56,923 nt of DNA from an uncultured Fretibacterium sp. (GCF_938030725.1 NZ_CALHIQ010000125.1:1-56923), one strand, 5' to 3'; positions 7,504 to 15,361 are shown, numbered from the stretch's first letter. Notes: generated by a model not told the origin, from the sequence alone. Made by a program: numbers and translations.

Positions 7504-8532
7504 ATGCTGGGTTCCCTGAAGGACGTGGCGGACTTCAAGGTTGAAAAGGGGCGGTTCCTGAGCGCGACCCACGAGGAGATCCGCTCTGGGGCGACAACGG
7601 ACGTTTACTTCGTCAATACGCGGGATATCCTGGCGTCGCTGGGGTGTCTGGACACGCCCGTTGCGGCGGAGATATTCACGCGCACCCACGGCCTCTTCGC
7701 CGGACTGGACGAGCTCATGGAGCTATTGCGTGGCCTTCCCATCGAGGTGGAGGCCCTCCCGGAGGGAGAGCGGTTCTCCCCGAAGGAAACCCTGGTCCGC
7801 ATCCGGGGGCCTTATGGTGCCTTCGGCATCTACGAGGCCACCATGCTGGGAATACTGGCCAGCTCCTGCGGCTGGGCCACGGCGGCGCGGGAGTGCGTGG
7901 ACGCCGCAGGCGGCAAGCCCGTCCTCTCCTTCGGAGGGCGTCACCTGCACCCGGCCGTGGCGACGGTGATGGACGCCGTGGCCGTGACGCCCGGCGGCTG
8001 CGCCGGGGCAAGCACGGTTCTGGGCGCCAAGCTCCGCGGACGGGAGCCTTCCGGCACGGTCCCCCACGCGGCGGTGCTGATCGTCGGGGACACGCTGAAG
8101 CTGGCGCACGCCTACGACGCGGTGGTCCCCAGGGGGATTGGCCGCGTCTTTCTGGTGGACACCTTCAAGGACGAGTGCGAGGAGTCCCTGCGCCTTGCGG
8201 ATGCGCTGGGAGATCGCCTGGACGCCGTCCGCCTGGACACTCCGGGCGAGCGGGGAGGCGTGACGGCGGACCTGGTGCGCGAAACGCGCTGCCGCCTGGA
8301 CCGCGCGGGCTTCAACGGGGTCCAGATCGTCGTTTCCGGCGGGCTGACGCCGGCCCGCATCGCGGAGCTGGCCACCGTGGGGGCGGACGTGTTCGGCGTG
8401 GGGAGCTACATCGCCCACGCGGAGCCCATGGACATGACCATGGATCTGAAGGAGGTCAGCGGCGTGCCCGTGGCAAAGCGCGGAAGGCTGCCGGGGATAC
8501 TTGCCAACGACCGCCTCGTTCGTATACAATAG
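7504..8532 (+). CDS. pncB: Nicotinate phosphoribosyltransferase (archaeal/short type)
   Basis: Joins nicotinate and PRPP to nicotinate mononucleotide in the Preiss-Handler NAD salvage route. About 342 residues, matching the shorter Thermoplasma-like branch rather than the 400+ residue E. coli enzyme. Seen are the N-terminal TTDVYFVNTRDIL block, RIRGPYGAFGIYEA, FGGRHLHPAVA, the phosphate-binding region LIVGDTLK and FLVDTFKDE, DAVRLDTPGERGG, and the C-terminal QIVVSGGLTP and DVFGVGSY glycine-rich barrel motifs. ATG 7504 is preferred over GTG 7498 because AGGGG at 7491 is then properly spaced. With CinA (NMN amidase) at the left edge, two pyridine-nucleotide salvage steps lie within 8 kb. NadC-type quinolinate transferases share the fold but not these motifs. 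Confidence 0.88.
   Translation: MLGSLKDVADFKVEKGRFLSATHEEIRSGATTDVYFVNTRDILASLGCLDTPVAAEIFTRTHGLFAGLDELMELLRGLPIEVEALPEGERFSPKETLVRIRGPYGAFGIYEATMLGILASSCGWATAARECVDAAGGKPVLSFGGRHLHPAVATVMDAVAVTPGGCAGASTVLGAKLRGREPSGTVPHAAVLIVGDTLKLAHAYDAVVPRGIGRVFLVDTFKDECEESLRLADALGDRLDAVRLDTPGERGGVTADLVRETRCRLDRAGFNGVQIVVSGGLTPARIAELATVGADVFGVGSYIAHAEPMDMTMDLKEVSGVPVAKRGRLPGILANDRLVRIQ
8501..8530 (+). promoter_or_regulatory. Candidate sigma-70 promoter for rplM-rpsI
   Basis: TTGCCA (8501-8506), an 18-bp spacer and TACAAT (8525-8530); TATACA two bases earlier is an alternative -10. It overlaps the 3' end of the phosphoribosyltransferase gene and would start a transcript near 8537, about 219 nt before rplM. 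Confidence 0.45.
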
Positions 8533-8755
8533 AAAAGTTTTCGGGTCAAGCGCCAGGGACGGGACTCCGGACGCAGCGCCTTCGAGGGATGGCCCCCTGC
8601 CACAAATCCCTCAGGAAGGAGCGCGGCGTTGTCGTGGCCCCGGGGCGCGCTGCCTGATTTCGGTTCCATAGATCGTTTTTTGCCTCAGGGCACTTCGCTA
8701 ACCGCGCTTTACAGCATGACGTCCCTCTCCGGGGCGATTTTGAGGAGGAAGCAAG
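8533..8755 (+). promoter_or_regulatory. Long 5' leader of rplM, possible L13 autoregulatory RNA
   Basis: This 223-bp gap holds no ORF with a plausible start. It contains a 7-bp inverted repeat GAGGGAT/ATCCCTC (8584-8590 and 8606-8612), a GC-rich stretch, a T6 run near 8675 and a CCTC (about 8724) that could pair with the GAGG of the rplM ribosome-binding site. Ribosomal-protein operons starting with L13 often carry autogenous leaders in other bacteria. The function here is inference from length and pairing potential. Confidence 0.35.
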
Positions 8756-9187
8756 ATGGCAGGCAGCAGTTCCTACCTGGTGAAGCCAGGTCAGGTGGAG
8801 AGAAAGTGGTACGTTATCGACGCGGCGGATCGGCCGGTTGGCCGTCTGGCGTCCGCGATCGCCCGAATTCTGACGGGCAAGAACAAGCCGACCTACACCC
8901 CCCACGTGGACACGGGGGATTACGTTGTGGTGATCAACGCCGAGAAGGTGAAGATGACCGGCAAGAAGGCCACGCAGTCCAAGTGGCACTATCACACGGG
9001 ACACCCCGGCGGCTACAGGGCCATCCCCTGGGCACGGCTGGTGGCCGAGAAGCCCGAATTCCTACTGGAGCACGTGGTGCGCGGGATGCTTCCCCGCAAT
9101 CGTCTGAAGTATGCGAGCAAACTCAAGGTCTATGCGGGCTCCAGTCACCCCCACGCCGCCCAGGCCCCTGAAACGCTTGACGTATAG
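8756..9187 (+). CDS. rplM: 50S ribosomal protein L13
   Basis: Large-subunit assembly protein that binds 23S rRNA domain II. The 143-residue product shows KWYVIDAADRPVGRLASAIARIL, the YTPHVDTGDYVVVINAEKV block, the HTGHPGG motif and VRGMLPRNRL, all diagnostic. It has a strong ribosome-binding site GAGGAGGAAG before ATG 8756 and is followed 23 bp later by rpsI, the usual L13-S9 pair. Confidence 0.98.
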   Translation: MAGSSSYLVKPGQVERKWYVIDAADRPVGRLASAIARILTGKNKPTYTPHVDTGDYVVVINAEKVKMTGKKATQSKWHYHTGHPGGYRAIPWARLVAEKPEFLLEHVVRGMLPRNRLKYASKLKVYAGSSHPHAAQAPETLDV

Positions 9188-9210
9188 TTTTTGAACAGGA
9201 GGATACTCAG

Positions 9211-9603
9211 ATGAACAGCACTTTTAGTTGGGGGACCGGCCGCCGCAAGAACGCCCTGGCCCGCGTCAGGCTCTGCCCTGGCAGCGGCGAGCTGAAGATC
9301 AACGACCGGACGGTGGAGGACTACTTCCCGCGCCTCGTGTGGCAGTCGCTGGCGACGCAGTCGCTGAAGACGGCGGGCCTTGAGGGCAAGGTGGACGTCT
9401 TCGTCAACGCGTCGGGCGGCGGCCTGTCAGGCCAGGCCGGAGCGGTGCGGATGGGGATTGCCCGCGCCCTCATCCGGATGAACCCGGACCTGCGCCCCGT
9501 CCTGAAGAAGGAGGGGTTCCTGACGCGCGATCCCCGCATGGTGGAACGCAAGAAGTTCGGCCAGAAGGGCGCCCGCGGCAAGAGGCAGTTCTCGAAGCGT
9601 TAA
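9211..9603 (+). CDS. rpsI: 30S ribosomal protein S9
   Basis: Small-subunit head protein whose C-terminal tail reaches the P site. Visible are GTGRRKNALARVRL at the start, the VNASGGGLSGQAGAVRMGIARAL core, FLTRDPRMVERKKFGQKGARG, and the SKR C-terminal tail. The end reads RQFSKR where most S9 proteins have an aromatic residue before QFSKR. Length is 130 residues. ATG 9211 follows AGGAGGA. The gene is the last of the rplM-rpsI operon and ends before a strong terminator. Confidence 0.98.
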   Translation: MNSTFSWGTGRRKNALARVRLCPGSGELKINDRTVEDYFPRLVWQSLATQSLKTAGLEGKVDVFVNASGGGLSGQAGAVRMGIARALIRMNPDLRPVLKKEGFLTRDPRMVERKKFGQKGARGKRQFSKR

Positions 9604-9641
9604 GCGTTCGCGGACGGCCGTTTTAAGGACGAAGGACACGA

Positions 9642-9679
9642 GAGGAGGATCGCCGTTTTGGGCGTCCTCCTCTTTTTTT
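9642..9679 (+). terminator. Rho-independent terminator of rplM-rpsI
   Basis: GAGGAGGA-t-CGCC pairs with GGCG-TCCTCCTC around a GTTTTG loop (12 bp with one bulged T), followed directly by seven T. Confidence 0.9.
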
Positions 9680-9700
9680 GTCCTCACGTCTATCCTGGAC

Positions 9701-9732
9701 AAAAAAAGGCGGCGCCCCGCAGGGCCGCCGCC
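9701..9732 (-). terminator. Rho-independent terminator of the minus-strand gene 9769-10380
   Basis: Read on the minus strand, GGCGGC-g-GCCC pairs with GGGCGCCGCC around a 4-nt loop, with one bulge, followed by seven T (the A7 at 9701-9707). It faces the rpsI terminator 21 bp away, so the two convergent units are insulated. Confidence 0.85.
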
Positions 9733-9768
9733 AAGATCGTTCCCGCCGATCCCGCGTTTCCAATCCGG

Positions 9769-10380
9769 CTATTGACGTTTCTTCCCCGTGCCGTCCTTCA
9801 GTTGGGTGCGCCAGGTGAACTGCTGGCGCGAGGCCGCAGCGCCGCTCAGCGGCAGCTCGACCCATCCCCAGGGGGTTACCAGGATGAAGCGCAGCGTCAC
9901 GCCCTGCTCGGTCAGCGCGTCCACGTGGGCCGCGTAGCGCACGACGTCGTCGAAGATGAAGGTGTCGCTCACGATCCAGACGCGCTTGCAGTTGGGGCGG
10001 TTGAAGAGCGCCGCGTAGTCGATGGCCGTGCGCAGGCCGCTCTCGTAGTCCGGGGGCGGCGTCAGGCTCACGACGATCACGTCCGCCCTGCCGTCGGGGC
10101 GGTGGGTGTTGGGGATCAGGTCGACGTACTCCTCCAGCTCCTCAAGGCTCTCGAAGAGCGTGTCCACGCCGGGGCCCTCATCGTCCTCATCCTCGCCCTC
10201 GAACAGGGCGGAGAAGGGGTCGACGCCGCGGTTGGCCGGCGCGTTGATGGTGTCCCGCATCCACCCCTGGATGCGGGAGAGCGCGTCCAGGATGTACTGC
10301 GGGTACTCCGTCATGGAGATCGCCGAGATGAGGTCGTTGACGGTCATATCCCTGCCGGAATCGTTCTTCTTCTGGTCCAT
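9769..10380 (-). CDS. Hypothetical protein with acidic linker
   Basis: A 203-residue protein I do not recognise. ATG 10380 follows AAGGAG at good spacing and an extended -10 promoter, and the gene ends before its own terminator, so it is a real monocistronic gene. The N-terminal 65 residues look helical (MTVNDLISAISMTEYPQYILDALSR), then comes a very acidic stretch (FEGEDEDDEGPG) and an alpha/beta C-terminal part with alternating hydrophobic strands (ADVIVVSLTP, CKRVWIVSDTF, VTLRFILVTPWGWVELPL) resembling a Rossmann-like core. There is no signal peptide or membrane segment, so it is probably cytoplasmic. No catalytic motif is evident. It may be restricted to relatives of this organism. Confidence 0.8.
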   Translation of the reverse strand: MDQKKNDSGRDMTVNDLISAISMTEYPQYILDALSRIQGWMRDTINAPANRGVDPFSALFEGEDEDDEGPGVDTLFESLEELEEYVDLIPNTHRPDGRADVIVVSLTPPPDYESGLRTAIDYAALFNRPNCKRVWIVSDTFIFDDVVRYAAHVDALTEQGVTLRFILVTPWGWVELPLSGAAASRQQFTWRTQLKDGTGKKRQ

Positions 10381-10418
10381 GGTGTCTTCTCCTTCCCGGA
10401 CGGGCCGCGTCCGGATAC

Positions 10419-10427
10419 AGTATAGCA
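10419..10427 (-). promoter_or_regulatory. Extended -10 promoter for gene 9769-10380
   Basis: On the minus strand the sequence reads TGCTATACT, 39 bp upstream of the ATG. No convincing -35 is seen. Confidence 0.6.
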
Positions 10428-10460
10428 CAGAGCTTTTGGAATGGCGGCGAAAAGGGGCCC

Positions 10461-11015
10461 CTAGGGCAGGAGCAGCTTTGCCGCGATGAGGAGCGTCCCG
10501 ACGACGGTACTCAGGACCGTGTGGACCTCGCTCCGGCGAAGGACCGCCCAGCTGAAGGGCCCGCAGACCGTACCCGGCCATGAGCGGGGGAAGAAGGCCC
10601 CCACCCGCGCCCGGTAGGCGCGGTACTCCTCGCCGAACCTCTGAAGGAGAAAGGACTCCTCGTGGGGGATGATGACGAGACTGTAGAGGAGGACGAAGCC
10701 TGCGAGGAAGGTCCCCGCAGCCCAGGGGCCGGCCATCAGTCCCCAACCCAGCCCGATGAGGCCGTTGCCGAAGTAGAGGGGGTTGCGCATGAGGGCGTAG
10801 GGCCCCCAGGTGACCAGCCGCTCCGCCCCCACGGCCTCCCCCCGGTAGCGCCCGATGGAGCCTGCGGCCCAGAGGCGCCACAGCTGCCCCAGCGCCACGG
10901 GCACGAGCCCCAGCGCCACGGAGCGCGGCGTCGGGCGCGCGACGGCCAGGATCAGGACGAAGAGGGCCGTCCACAGCCCGCCTCTCAGTTGAAAGGCCCG
11001 CTCGCGCAGCGTCAC
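10461..11015 (-). CDS. Isoprenylcysteine carboxyl methyltransferase-like membrane protein
   Basis: Integral membrane protein of 184 residues with about four to five hydrophobic segments and the ICMT/phospholipid-methyltransferase signature: GPYALMRNPLYFGNGLIGLG, then IIPHEESFLLQRFGEEYRAYRARVGAFFP, where the RxP, HEE and RFGxEYxxY motifs bind S-adenosylmethionine. Bacteria have no prenylated CaaX proteins in the usual sense, so the substrate is probably a lipid or another small hydrophobic molecule; this cannot be read from sequence. The GTG start (11015-11013) overlaps the TGA of the upstream flippase-like gene (GTGA), so the two are translationally coupled and may act on the same lipid. No terminator was found after the stop at 10461. 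Confidence 0.82.
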   Translation of the reverse strand: MTLRERAFQLRGGLWTALFVLILAVARPTPRSVALGLVPVALGQLWRLWAAGSIGRYRGEAVGAERLVTWGPYALMRNPLYFGNGLIGLGWGLMAGPWAAGTFLAGFVLLYSLVIIPHEESFLLQRFGEEYRAYRARVGAFFPRSWPGTVCGPFSWAVLRRSEVHTVLSTVVGTLLIAAKLLLP

Positions 11016-12100
11016 GGCTGCGGTCCCTTCGCCCTTTCGTCCTTCAGGGCCTCCTCCTCCGGTGCGGCCCCCTGGTGCAGGTCCTCCGAGACGCCCCAGC
11101 CCAACATGCGCACCACCACCACCACTCCCATGAAGATCGAGAGGTACTCCGTGAAGAAGCGCCAGATGATGGCCATGATGCCCGCCATGTTCCAGGGCAT
11201 GAGCATCCCGAAGAGGAGGGCACCGCCCCCCTCTGCGACGCCGCTGGCCCCTGGAGTGGGGACGAAGTAGAGGATGAACATGAACACGGCCTGGATGGCC
11301 ACGGCCTCGCTGTAGCGGAAGGGAAGTCCCACCGCGTGCATCAGGATGGGCAGGACGGTGAAGAGCGCGAGCAGGTGCATGACGGAGAGGACCGCGGCCA
11401 GGAGCAGGTAGAGCCGGCCCGACCGGGATTGGAAGAGCAGCTTGAAGTTCAGGAGGTAGTTGTCCATCTCCCGGTCCAGCCACTGAAACGAGCGGATGAT
11501 CGTCCGCTGGGAGCGCAGGAGCTTCAGCCGCCGGCCCCAGAGGATGAGGACCTTGGCCAGGCGCTTGAAGGCCTTTGGACGCGCTATGGTAAAGGCGATG
11601 AAGACCCAGGTGGCGAGGATGACGACGAAGACGTAGGAGACGATGCCCTTCAGGAAGGGGCTGCGCTGCAGGATCGCCGGGTCCAGCACCAGCACGGTGG
11701 GCACCACGACGCTCAGGATCAGGACGGTGAGCATCGTGCGCACCAGCGTGATGGCGATGCCCTTCCCGATGGCGACGCCCTTCTTGTACAGGACGTAGAC
11801 CTGGAAGGGGCCGCCGCCGCTCTGCATGGGGGTGACGGCGCTGCCGAAGTAGTTGAGCCATGTCAGCACGAGCCCCATGGGAAGGCTGACGTGTTCCTGC
11901 GCCGCGCAGGACAGGGCGCAGAATCGTCCCGCGTCGCACAGCCAGGTGAAGAACACGACGCCGAGCGCCCCCAGGAGCGCGAGCTTATCCGCGTGAAGGA
12001 GCGAACGCAGGGTTCCCGCGTCGACGCTCTTTGCGATGATGACCGAGTTCGCGGCAAAAGCCAGCAGGACGAACACGATAAGGCCTTTTCGAAGGGACAA
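11012..12100 (-). CDS. Lysylphosphatidylglycerol synthase/UPF0104 family flippase-like membrane protein
   Basis: Polytopic protein of about 362 residues with roughly eight membrane segments, belonging to the family of the MprF flippase domain and YbhN-like proteins. Family-typical blocks are LNYFGSAVTPMQSGGGPFQVYVLYKKGV (positions near 95-120), RTMLTVLIL, and the late FVPTPGASGVAEGG motif. These proteins are thought to move lipid or glycolipid across the inner membrane. The start is set at TTG 12100, behind TGGAGGA; the frame is open to TTG 12118, but that would bury the ribosome-binding site. The partner gene overlaps its stop. An extended -10 promoter lies about 165 bp upstream. The family is clear and the substrate unknown. 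Confidence 0.85.
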   Translation of the reverse strand: MSLRKGLIVFVLLAFAANSVIIAKSVDAGTLRSLLHADKLALLGALGVVFFTWLCDAGRFCALSCAAQEHVSLPMGLVLTWLNYFGSAVTPMQSGGGPFQVYVLYKKGVAIGKGIAITLVRTMLTVLILSVVVPTVLVLDPAILQRSPFLKGIVSYVFVVILATWVFIAFTIARPKAFKRLAKVLILWGRRLKLLRSQRTIIRSFQWLDREMDNYLLNFKLLFQSRSGRLYLLLAAVLSVMHLLALFTVLPILMHAVGLPFRYSEAVAIQAVFMFILYFVPTPGASGVAEGGGALLFGMLMPWNMAGIMAIIWRFFTEYLSIFMGVVVVVRMLGWGVSEDLHQGAAPEEEALKDERAKGPQP

Positions 12101-12267
12101 GCGACATTCCTCCAGCAATAGAAATTTATGGCGGGCCGGCGACGGGACGAAGGCGTCAGCCGCCGGGGACGTTCCACCGCCGGAAGGTCAAAGGGGGCAC
12201 AGCGGCCCCCACCCCCCTGGGGCGTTCCCCTCCCCGCACGGGCAAGGTCATCTGAAAAACCTTCTGT

Positions 12268-12276
12268 ATTCTAGCA
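12268..12276 (-). promoter_or_regulatory. Extended -10 promoter for the flippase-like operon
   Basis: TGCTAGAAT on the minus strand, identical to the boxes before the GntR gene and the ytfQ-like gene. It predicts a leader of about 160 nt before TTG 12100. That leader (12101-12260) is GC-rich and shows no further recognisable element. Confidence 0.55.
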
Positions 12277-12302
12277 TAAGCGGGCCGCCCCCGCGACAAC
12301 CC

Positions 12303-12329
12303 TCAACTTTTCGTCCCCGCCGCCGATAA
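12303..12329 (+). promoter_or_regulatory. Sigma-28 (FliA) promoter of fliD
   Basis: TCAACTTT (12303-12310), an 11-bp spacer and GCCGATAA (12322-12329). The flagellar sigma-28 consensus is TAAAGTTT-N11-GCCGATAA, so the -10 element matches 8/8, the -35 element 6/8, and the spacing is exact. It lies about 110 bp upstream of the fliD ATG and points at it. Confidence 0.8.
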
Positions 12330-12438
12330 CCTTAACGGGATAGTGGGCGGCGCACCGGGTGTAAAATATTGAGGTGGCGGACGAGGATGGATCCGCGCCG
12401 CCGTCTGGATTTCAAGCATTCAACAGGAGGTTGCTGTC

Positions 12439-15252
12439 ATGGCTTCTACGACCGTGTCGGGCGTTGCGTCAGGGATCGACTGGGAGGGCATCATCAAGAA
12501 GATGACCGAGATGGCCTCCAAGCCCGCGCAGGTTCAGGTGAACAAGCGGAAGAACCTGAACAACAAGAAGACCCTCTTTGAGGAAATGAAGGTCGCGATG
12601 CAGAAGATGCACTCCTCGATCTCCTCGCTGAAGCTGCCCTCGACCTATCGGGCCAAGGAGGTGAAGGTGGAGCGCTTGGATTCGAACGGCTCCTACAAGG
12701 GCGTGCTGACGGCCTCCGTCACGAGCGACGCGGAGGTCAACGTCTACAACCTCGAGGTCCAGCAACTGGCCCGGGCTCAGTTGCAGCGGTCAAACGCCTT
12801 CTCGGGCTCGCTGTCCGACGTCTTCCAGGGTCCCTTGCAGGGCCTGACCAGCACCCGCCTTTGGATCAGCTCCGGAGGGCGGAAGGCCCAGGTGGACGTC
12901 CTCGCCTCGGACACCCTGGAGTCGCTGGCCAAACGCATCAACACGACGATCAAGACCATGAACCCGCCCATGGGGGTCACGGCCTCCGTCGTGGACGGAC
13001 GGCTGATCCTGAAGAGCGACAAGACGGGCCTGGAGGAGACGACCTCCAAGGAGGTCATCAAGCGCTCCGACCAGTCCTGGGACGCCCTCTCCACCCTCTC
13101 CATCGACCCGTCCACGCTGTCGGGCGGCGACGTCACCGTCACGGGGGACGGCAAGACCTGGATGAACGGCAAGGACTTCGACGTGGTGGGGAACCAGATC
13201 CGCTGGCGCGAGTACGACGACCAGACGGCCAAGGCCGGCGACACCTATCACGTGACCTATAAGGCGGCGGCGGGCGACGTCTACTCCAGGGAGGTCACCC
13301 GGGCCTCGGGGGACCTCCTGGACCGCGCCGCGCTGGACTTCGTCCCCAGCAGCGCGAACCTGACCGCAGGCACGTCCAAGATCACGATCAAGGACGAGGA
13401 CGGAGCCTCCTATGAGTACGGCACCGCCTTCACCCTGGCGGGCAAGTCCATCGTCTGGAAGGGCGACAACCGGCCGGCGGACGGCAAGAAGTACACGGTG
13501 ACCTACGAGCCGGCGGCGGGCGAGAAGTTGACCCTTCAGGTGAAGCGGGGAGACACGGACGAGATCAAAGATTCGGGTAACGCTATAACCTATTCGTCGA
13601 TTGCCGGGGGCACGGCCGTCATCACGCAGGGGGGTAAGACGTACCGGGAGGGCGAGGACTTCGACCTCATCGCGGGCACGGACGGAAAGGCCAACGTTCG
13701 CTGGCGCCGCGAGGCGGCCTGGAGCGCTCCAAAACCCGGCGCTGACTACACCCTCTCCGTCTCCGGGCTGACGGGAGGGGACAAGACCTTTAGCGTGACG
13801 CGCACCGATACAGATTCGCTCATTATGAAGGACCGTGGGTTCTCCACGGCAGAGGGCACGATCGCGAAGGTGGAGTACGGCAATCTTTCCACGGCTGGCA
13901 CCCTGGGGGTCACGAATACCGGCTCGGGCTCGCCCAAGACGTTTACGTTCACCTGGACTCCGACGTCTACGCCCACGCATCTGACTGGCTTTCCCAATGC
14001 CGGCACGGAACTTACCGTCAACTACAAGCGTCGGGCGAACACCTTCACGCTGTCCGACAACGGCTCGGGGCTCCTGAGCGCCCTGGGGCTGGATCTGAAG
14101 GACGCGGAGCACTTCACGGAGGCTCAGGACGCCGTCATGCTGCTGGACGGGAACAAGGTGACGCGCTCCTCCAACGACATCGGCGCGGACTACGGCAACG
14201 AACTGATCAAGGGCATGACCCTCAAGTTGAAGGGCGTCGGCAAGGTGTCGATGGACGTGGAGCACGACGCGGAGAAGGCGGTCAAGGCCATTGAGGGCTT
14301 CGTGGAGAGCTACAATGACCTGATGGGCTGGATCAACACCCGCTCCTCCGAGAAGGAGCTGGACAAGTCCGCCAAGGCCACGGTGGACGCCAACGACTTC
14401 CGCATGAGGTGGGGCGCGCTCTACGGCAACTCGCTCCTGCGCGACTGCAAGAGCCGCCTGCGCACCATCGTCTCTCAGGACTACACCTTTACCTTCAAGG
14501 AACGGAAGAGCGCGGACGCCCTCTACGGCACGATGGCCCGGAACGGGCTGGCCGGCGAGGCGACCCTGCGCGTGAAGGTGGGGGACCGCTCCGCCGATAT
14601 CCCCGTGAAGCCGGAGGACACCCTGGAGACCATCGCGGAGAGGATCAACGACACCTCGAAGGGAGGGGCGGCGGCGGCCCTGCACTACGACGGCGAGGGG
14701 AAGGAGAAGGACTACGTCCGGGCCTCGGTGGAGGGCGACCGGCTTGTGGTCCGGGCGGCCGACAAGACGGAGGTTTCCCTCTCCGGCCAGGCCGCCATGA
14801 AGGCCCTCAAGCTGAACTACACCTACCGGGGCGCCTACCAGTTGGGGCTCAAGACGACGAAGGACGACTACGGCAAGAGCGGCAAGCTGGAGTTCGACTC
14901 GAAGGATTTCATGAAGGCCATGACGAGGAACCCCGAGGAGGTTCAGCAACTGATGGTGTCCTTCGCGGGCGAGATGGACACCTACTGCAAGTCGATGCTG
15001 AGGTCCTCCGAAGGGGGAACCTCCGGGACGCTGACCCGCGAGATCGGGGATCTCGCCAAGCAGATCAGCAACATCGACAAGGACCTGGAGAAGTTCCAGA
15101 AGCGTCTGGAGGAGAAGCAGGAAGCCCTGCGCAGGCGGTACGCCAGCGCAGAGAACCGGATCGCCAAGCTCTCGCAGCAGGCCAATGCCCTCAGCAACAT
15201 CATTGGGATGATGCAGCAGAACAACAAGGGGTCGGGCTCGCAGTCCTCGTAG
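12439..15252 (+). CDS. fliD: Flagellar filament cap protein FliD (HAP2), enlarged
   Basis: FliD caps the growing filament and folds exported flagellin. The N-terminal D0/D1 region (residues 1-130) has the SGVASGIDWEGIIKKMTE start and VEVQQLARAQ-type core (here YNLEVQQLARAQLQ), then a hook-IN motif (VDVLASDTLESLAKRINTT). Residues of about 219-545 form an insertion of four beta-rich modules. The C-terminal FliD domain follows (about 590-930) with a second hook-IN-like motif (IPVKPEDTLETIAERINDT) and a coiled-coil tail EKFQKRLEEKQEALRRRYA. At 937 residues it is about twice the usual 450-600. ATG 12439 follows AGGAGG. It is monocistronic, between a sigma-28 promoter and a terminator. The domain calls are clear; the inserted modules are of unknown role and probably surface-exposed. 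Confidence 0.93.
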   Translation: MASTTVSGVASGIDWEGIIKKMTEMASKPAQVQVNKRKNLNNKKTLFEEMKVAMQKMHSSISSLKLPSTYRAKEVKVERLDSNGSYKGVLTASVTSDAEVNVYNLEVQQLARAQLQRSNAFSGSLSDVFQGPLQGLTSTRLWISSGGRKAQVDVLASDTLESLAKRINTTIKTMNPPMGVTASVVDGRLILKSDKTGLEETTSKEVIKRSDQSWDALSTLSIDPSTLSGGDVTVTGDGKTWMNGKDFDVVGNQIRWREYDDQTAKAGDTYHVTYKAAAGDVYSREVTRASGDLLDRAALDFVPSSANLTAGTSKITIKDEDGASYEYGTAFTLAGKSIVWKGDNRPADGKKYTVTYEPAAGEKLTLQVKRGDTDEIKDSGNAITYSSIAGGTAVITQGGKTYREGEDFDLIAGTDGKANVRWRREAAWSAPKPGADYTLSVSGLTGGDKTFSVTRTDTDSLIMKDRGFSTAEGTIAKVEYGNLSTAGTLGVTNTGSGSPKTFTFTWTPTSTPTHLTGFPNAGTELTVNYKRRANTFTLSDNGSGLLSALGLDLKDAEHFTEAQDAVMLLDGNKVTRSSNDIGADYGNELIKGMTLKLKGVGKVSMDVEHDAEKAVKAIEGFVESYNDLMGWINTRSSEKELDKSAKATVDANDFRMRWGALYGNSLLRDCKSRLRTIVSQDYTFTFKERKSADALYGTMARNGLAGEATLRVKVGDRSADIPVKPEDTLETIAERINDTSKGGAAAALHYDGEGKEKDYVRASVEGDRLVVRAADKTEVSLSGQAAMKALKLNYTYRGAYQLGLKTTKDDYGKSGKLEFDSKDFMKAMTRNPEEVQQLMVSFAGEMDTYCKSMLRSSEGGTSGTLTREIGDLAKQISNIDKDLEKFQKRLEEKQEALRRRYASAENRIAKLSQQANALSNIIGMMQQNNKGSGSQSS
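13093..14070 (+). repeat. Four tandem beta-rich modules inside fliD
   Basis: Four diverged copies of about 75-90 codons start near 13093, 13324, 13579 and 13840. Each has a strand-rich opening (DVTVTGDGKTW; SKITIKDEDG; AVITQGGKTY; IAKVEYGNLS), a central FxxxxxxIxW strand in most, and a closing Tyr-x-Val/Leu strand (TYHVTYKA; KYTVTYEP; DYTLSVSG; ELTVNYKR). They look like Ig- or D2/D3-type cap domains. From about 13560 to 14030 third codon positions carry visibly more A and T than in the rest of the gene. Confidence 0.6.
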
Positions 15253-15292
15253 TCCGGCCGCCGCAGGGTCCGGATGGCGCAGAAGACGACAC

Positions 15293-15325
15293 CGCGGCAT
15301 GGAGTCCCTCCATGCCGCGTTTTTT
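15293..15325 (+). terminator. Rho-independent terminator of fliD
   Basis: CGCGGCATGGAG pairs perfectly with CTCCATGCCGCG (12 bp) around a TCC loop, followed by six T. Confidence 0.93.
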
Positions 15326-15361
15326 ATGCCTCGGACGGCGGACCTCAAGCCCTCCGCGCTA

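Noticed and set aside
9769..10974. Single 401-residue protein joining gene 9769-10380 to upstream sequence
   Set aside because: The upstream part is a shadow of the methyltransferase gene; an extended -10 promoter and AAGGAG define the internal ATG 10380.
12790..15348. Minus-strand open frame of 852 codons opposite fliD
   Set aside because: Antisense shadow of fliD; the sequence has no recognisable domain and runs through the fliD terminator.
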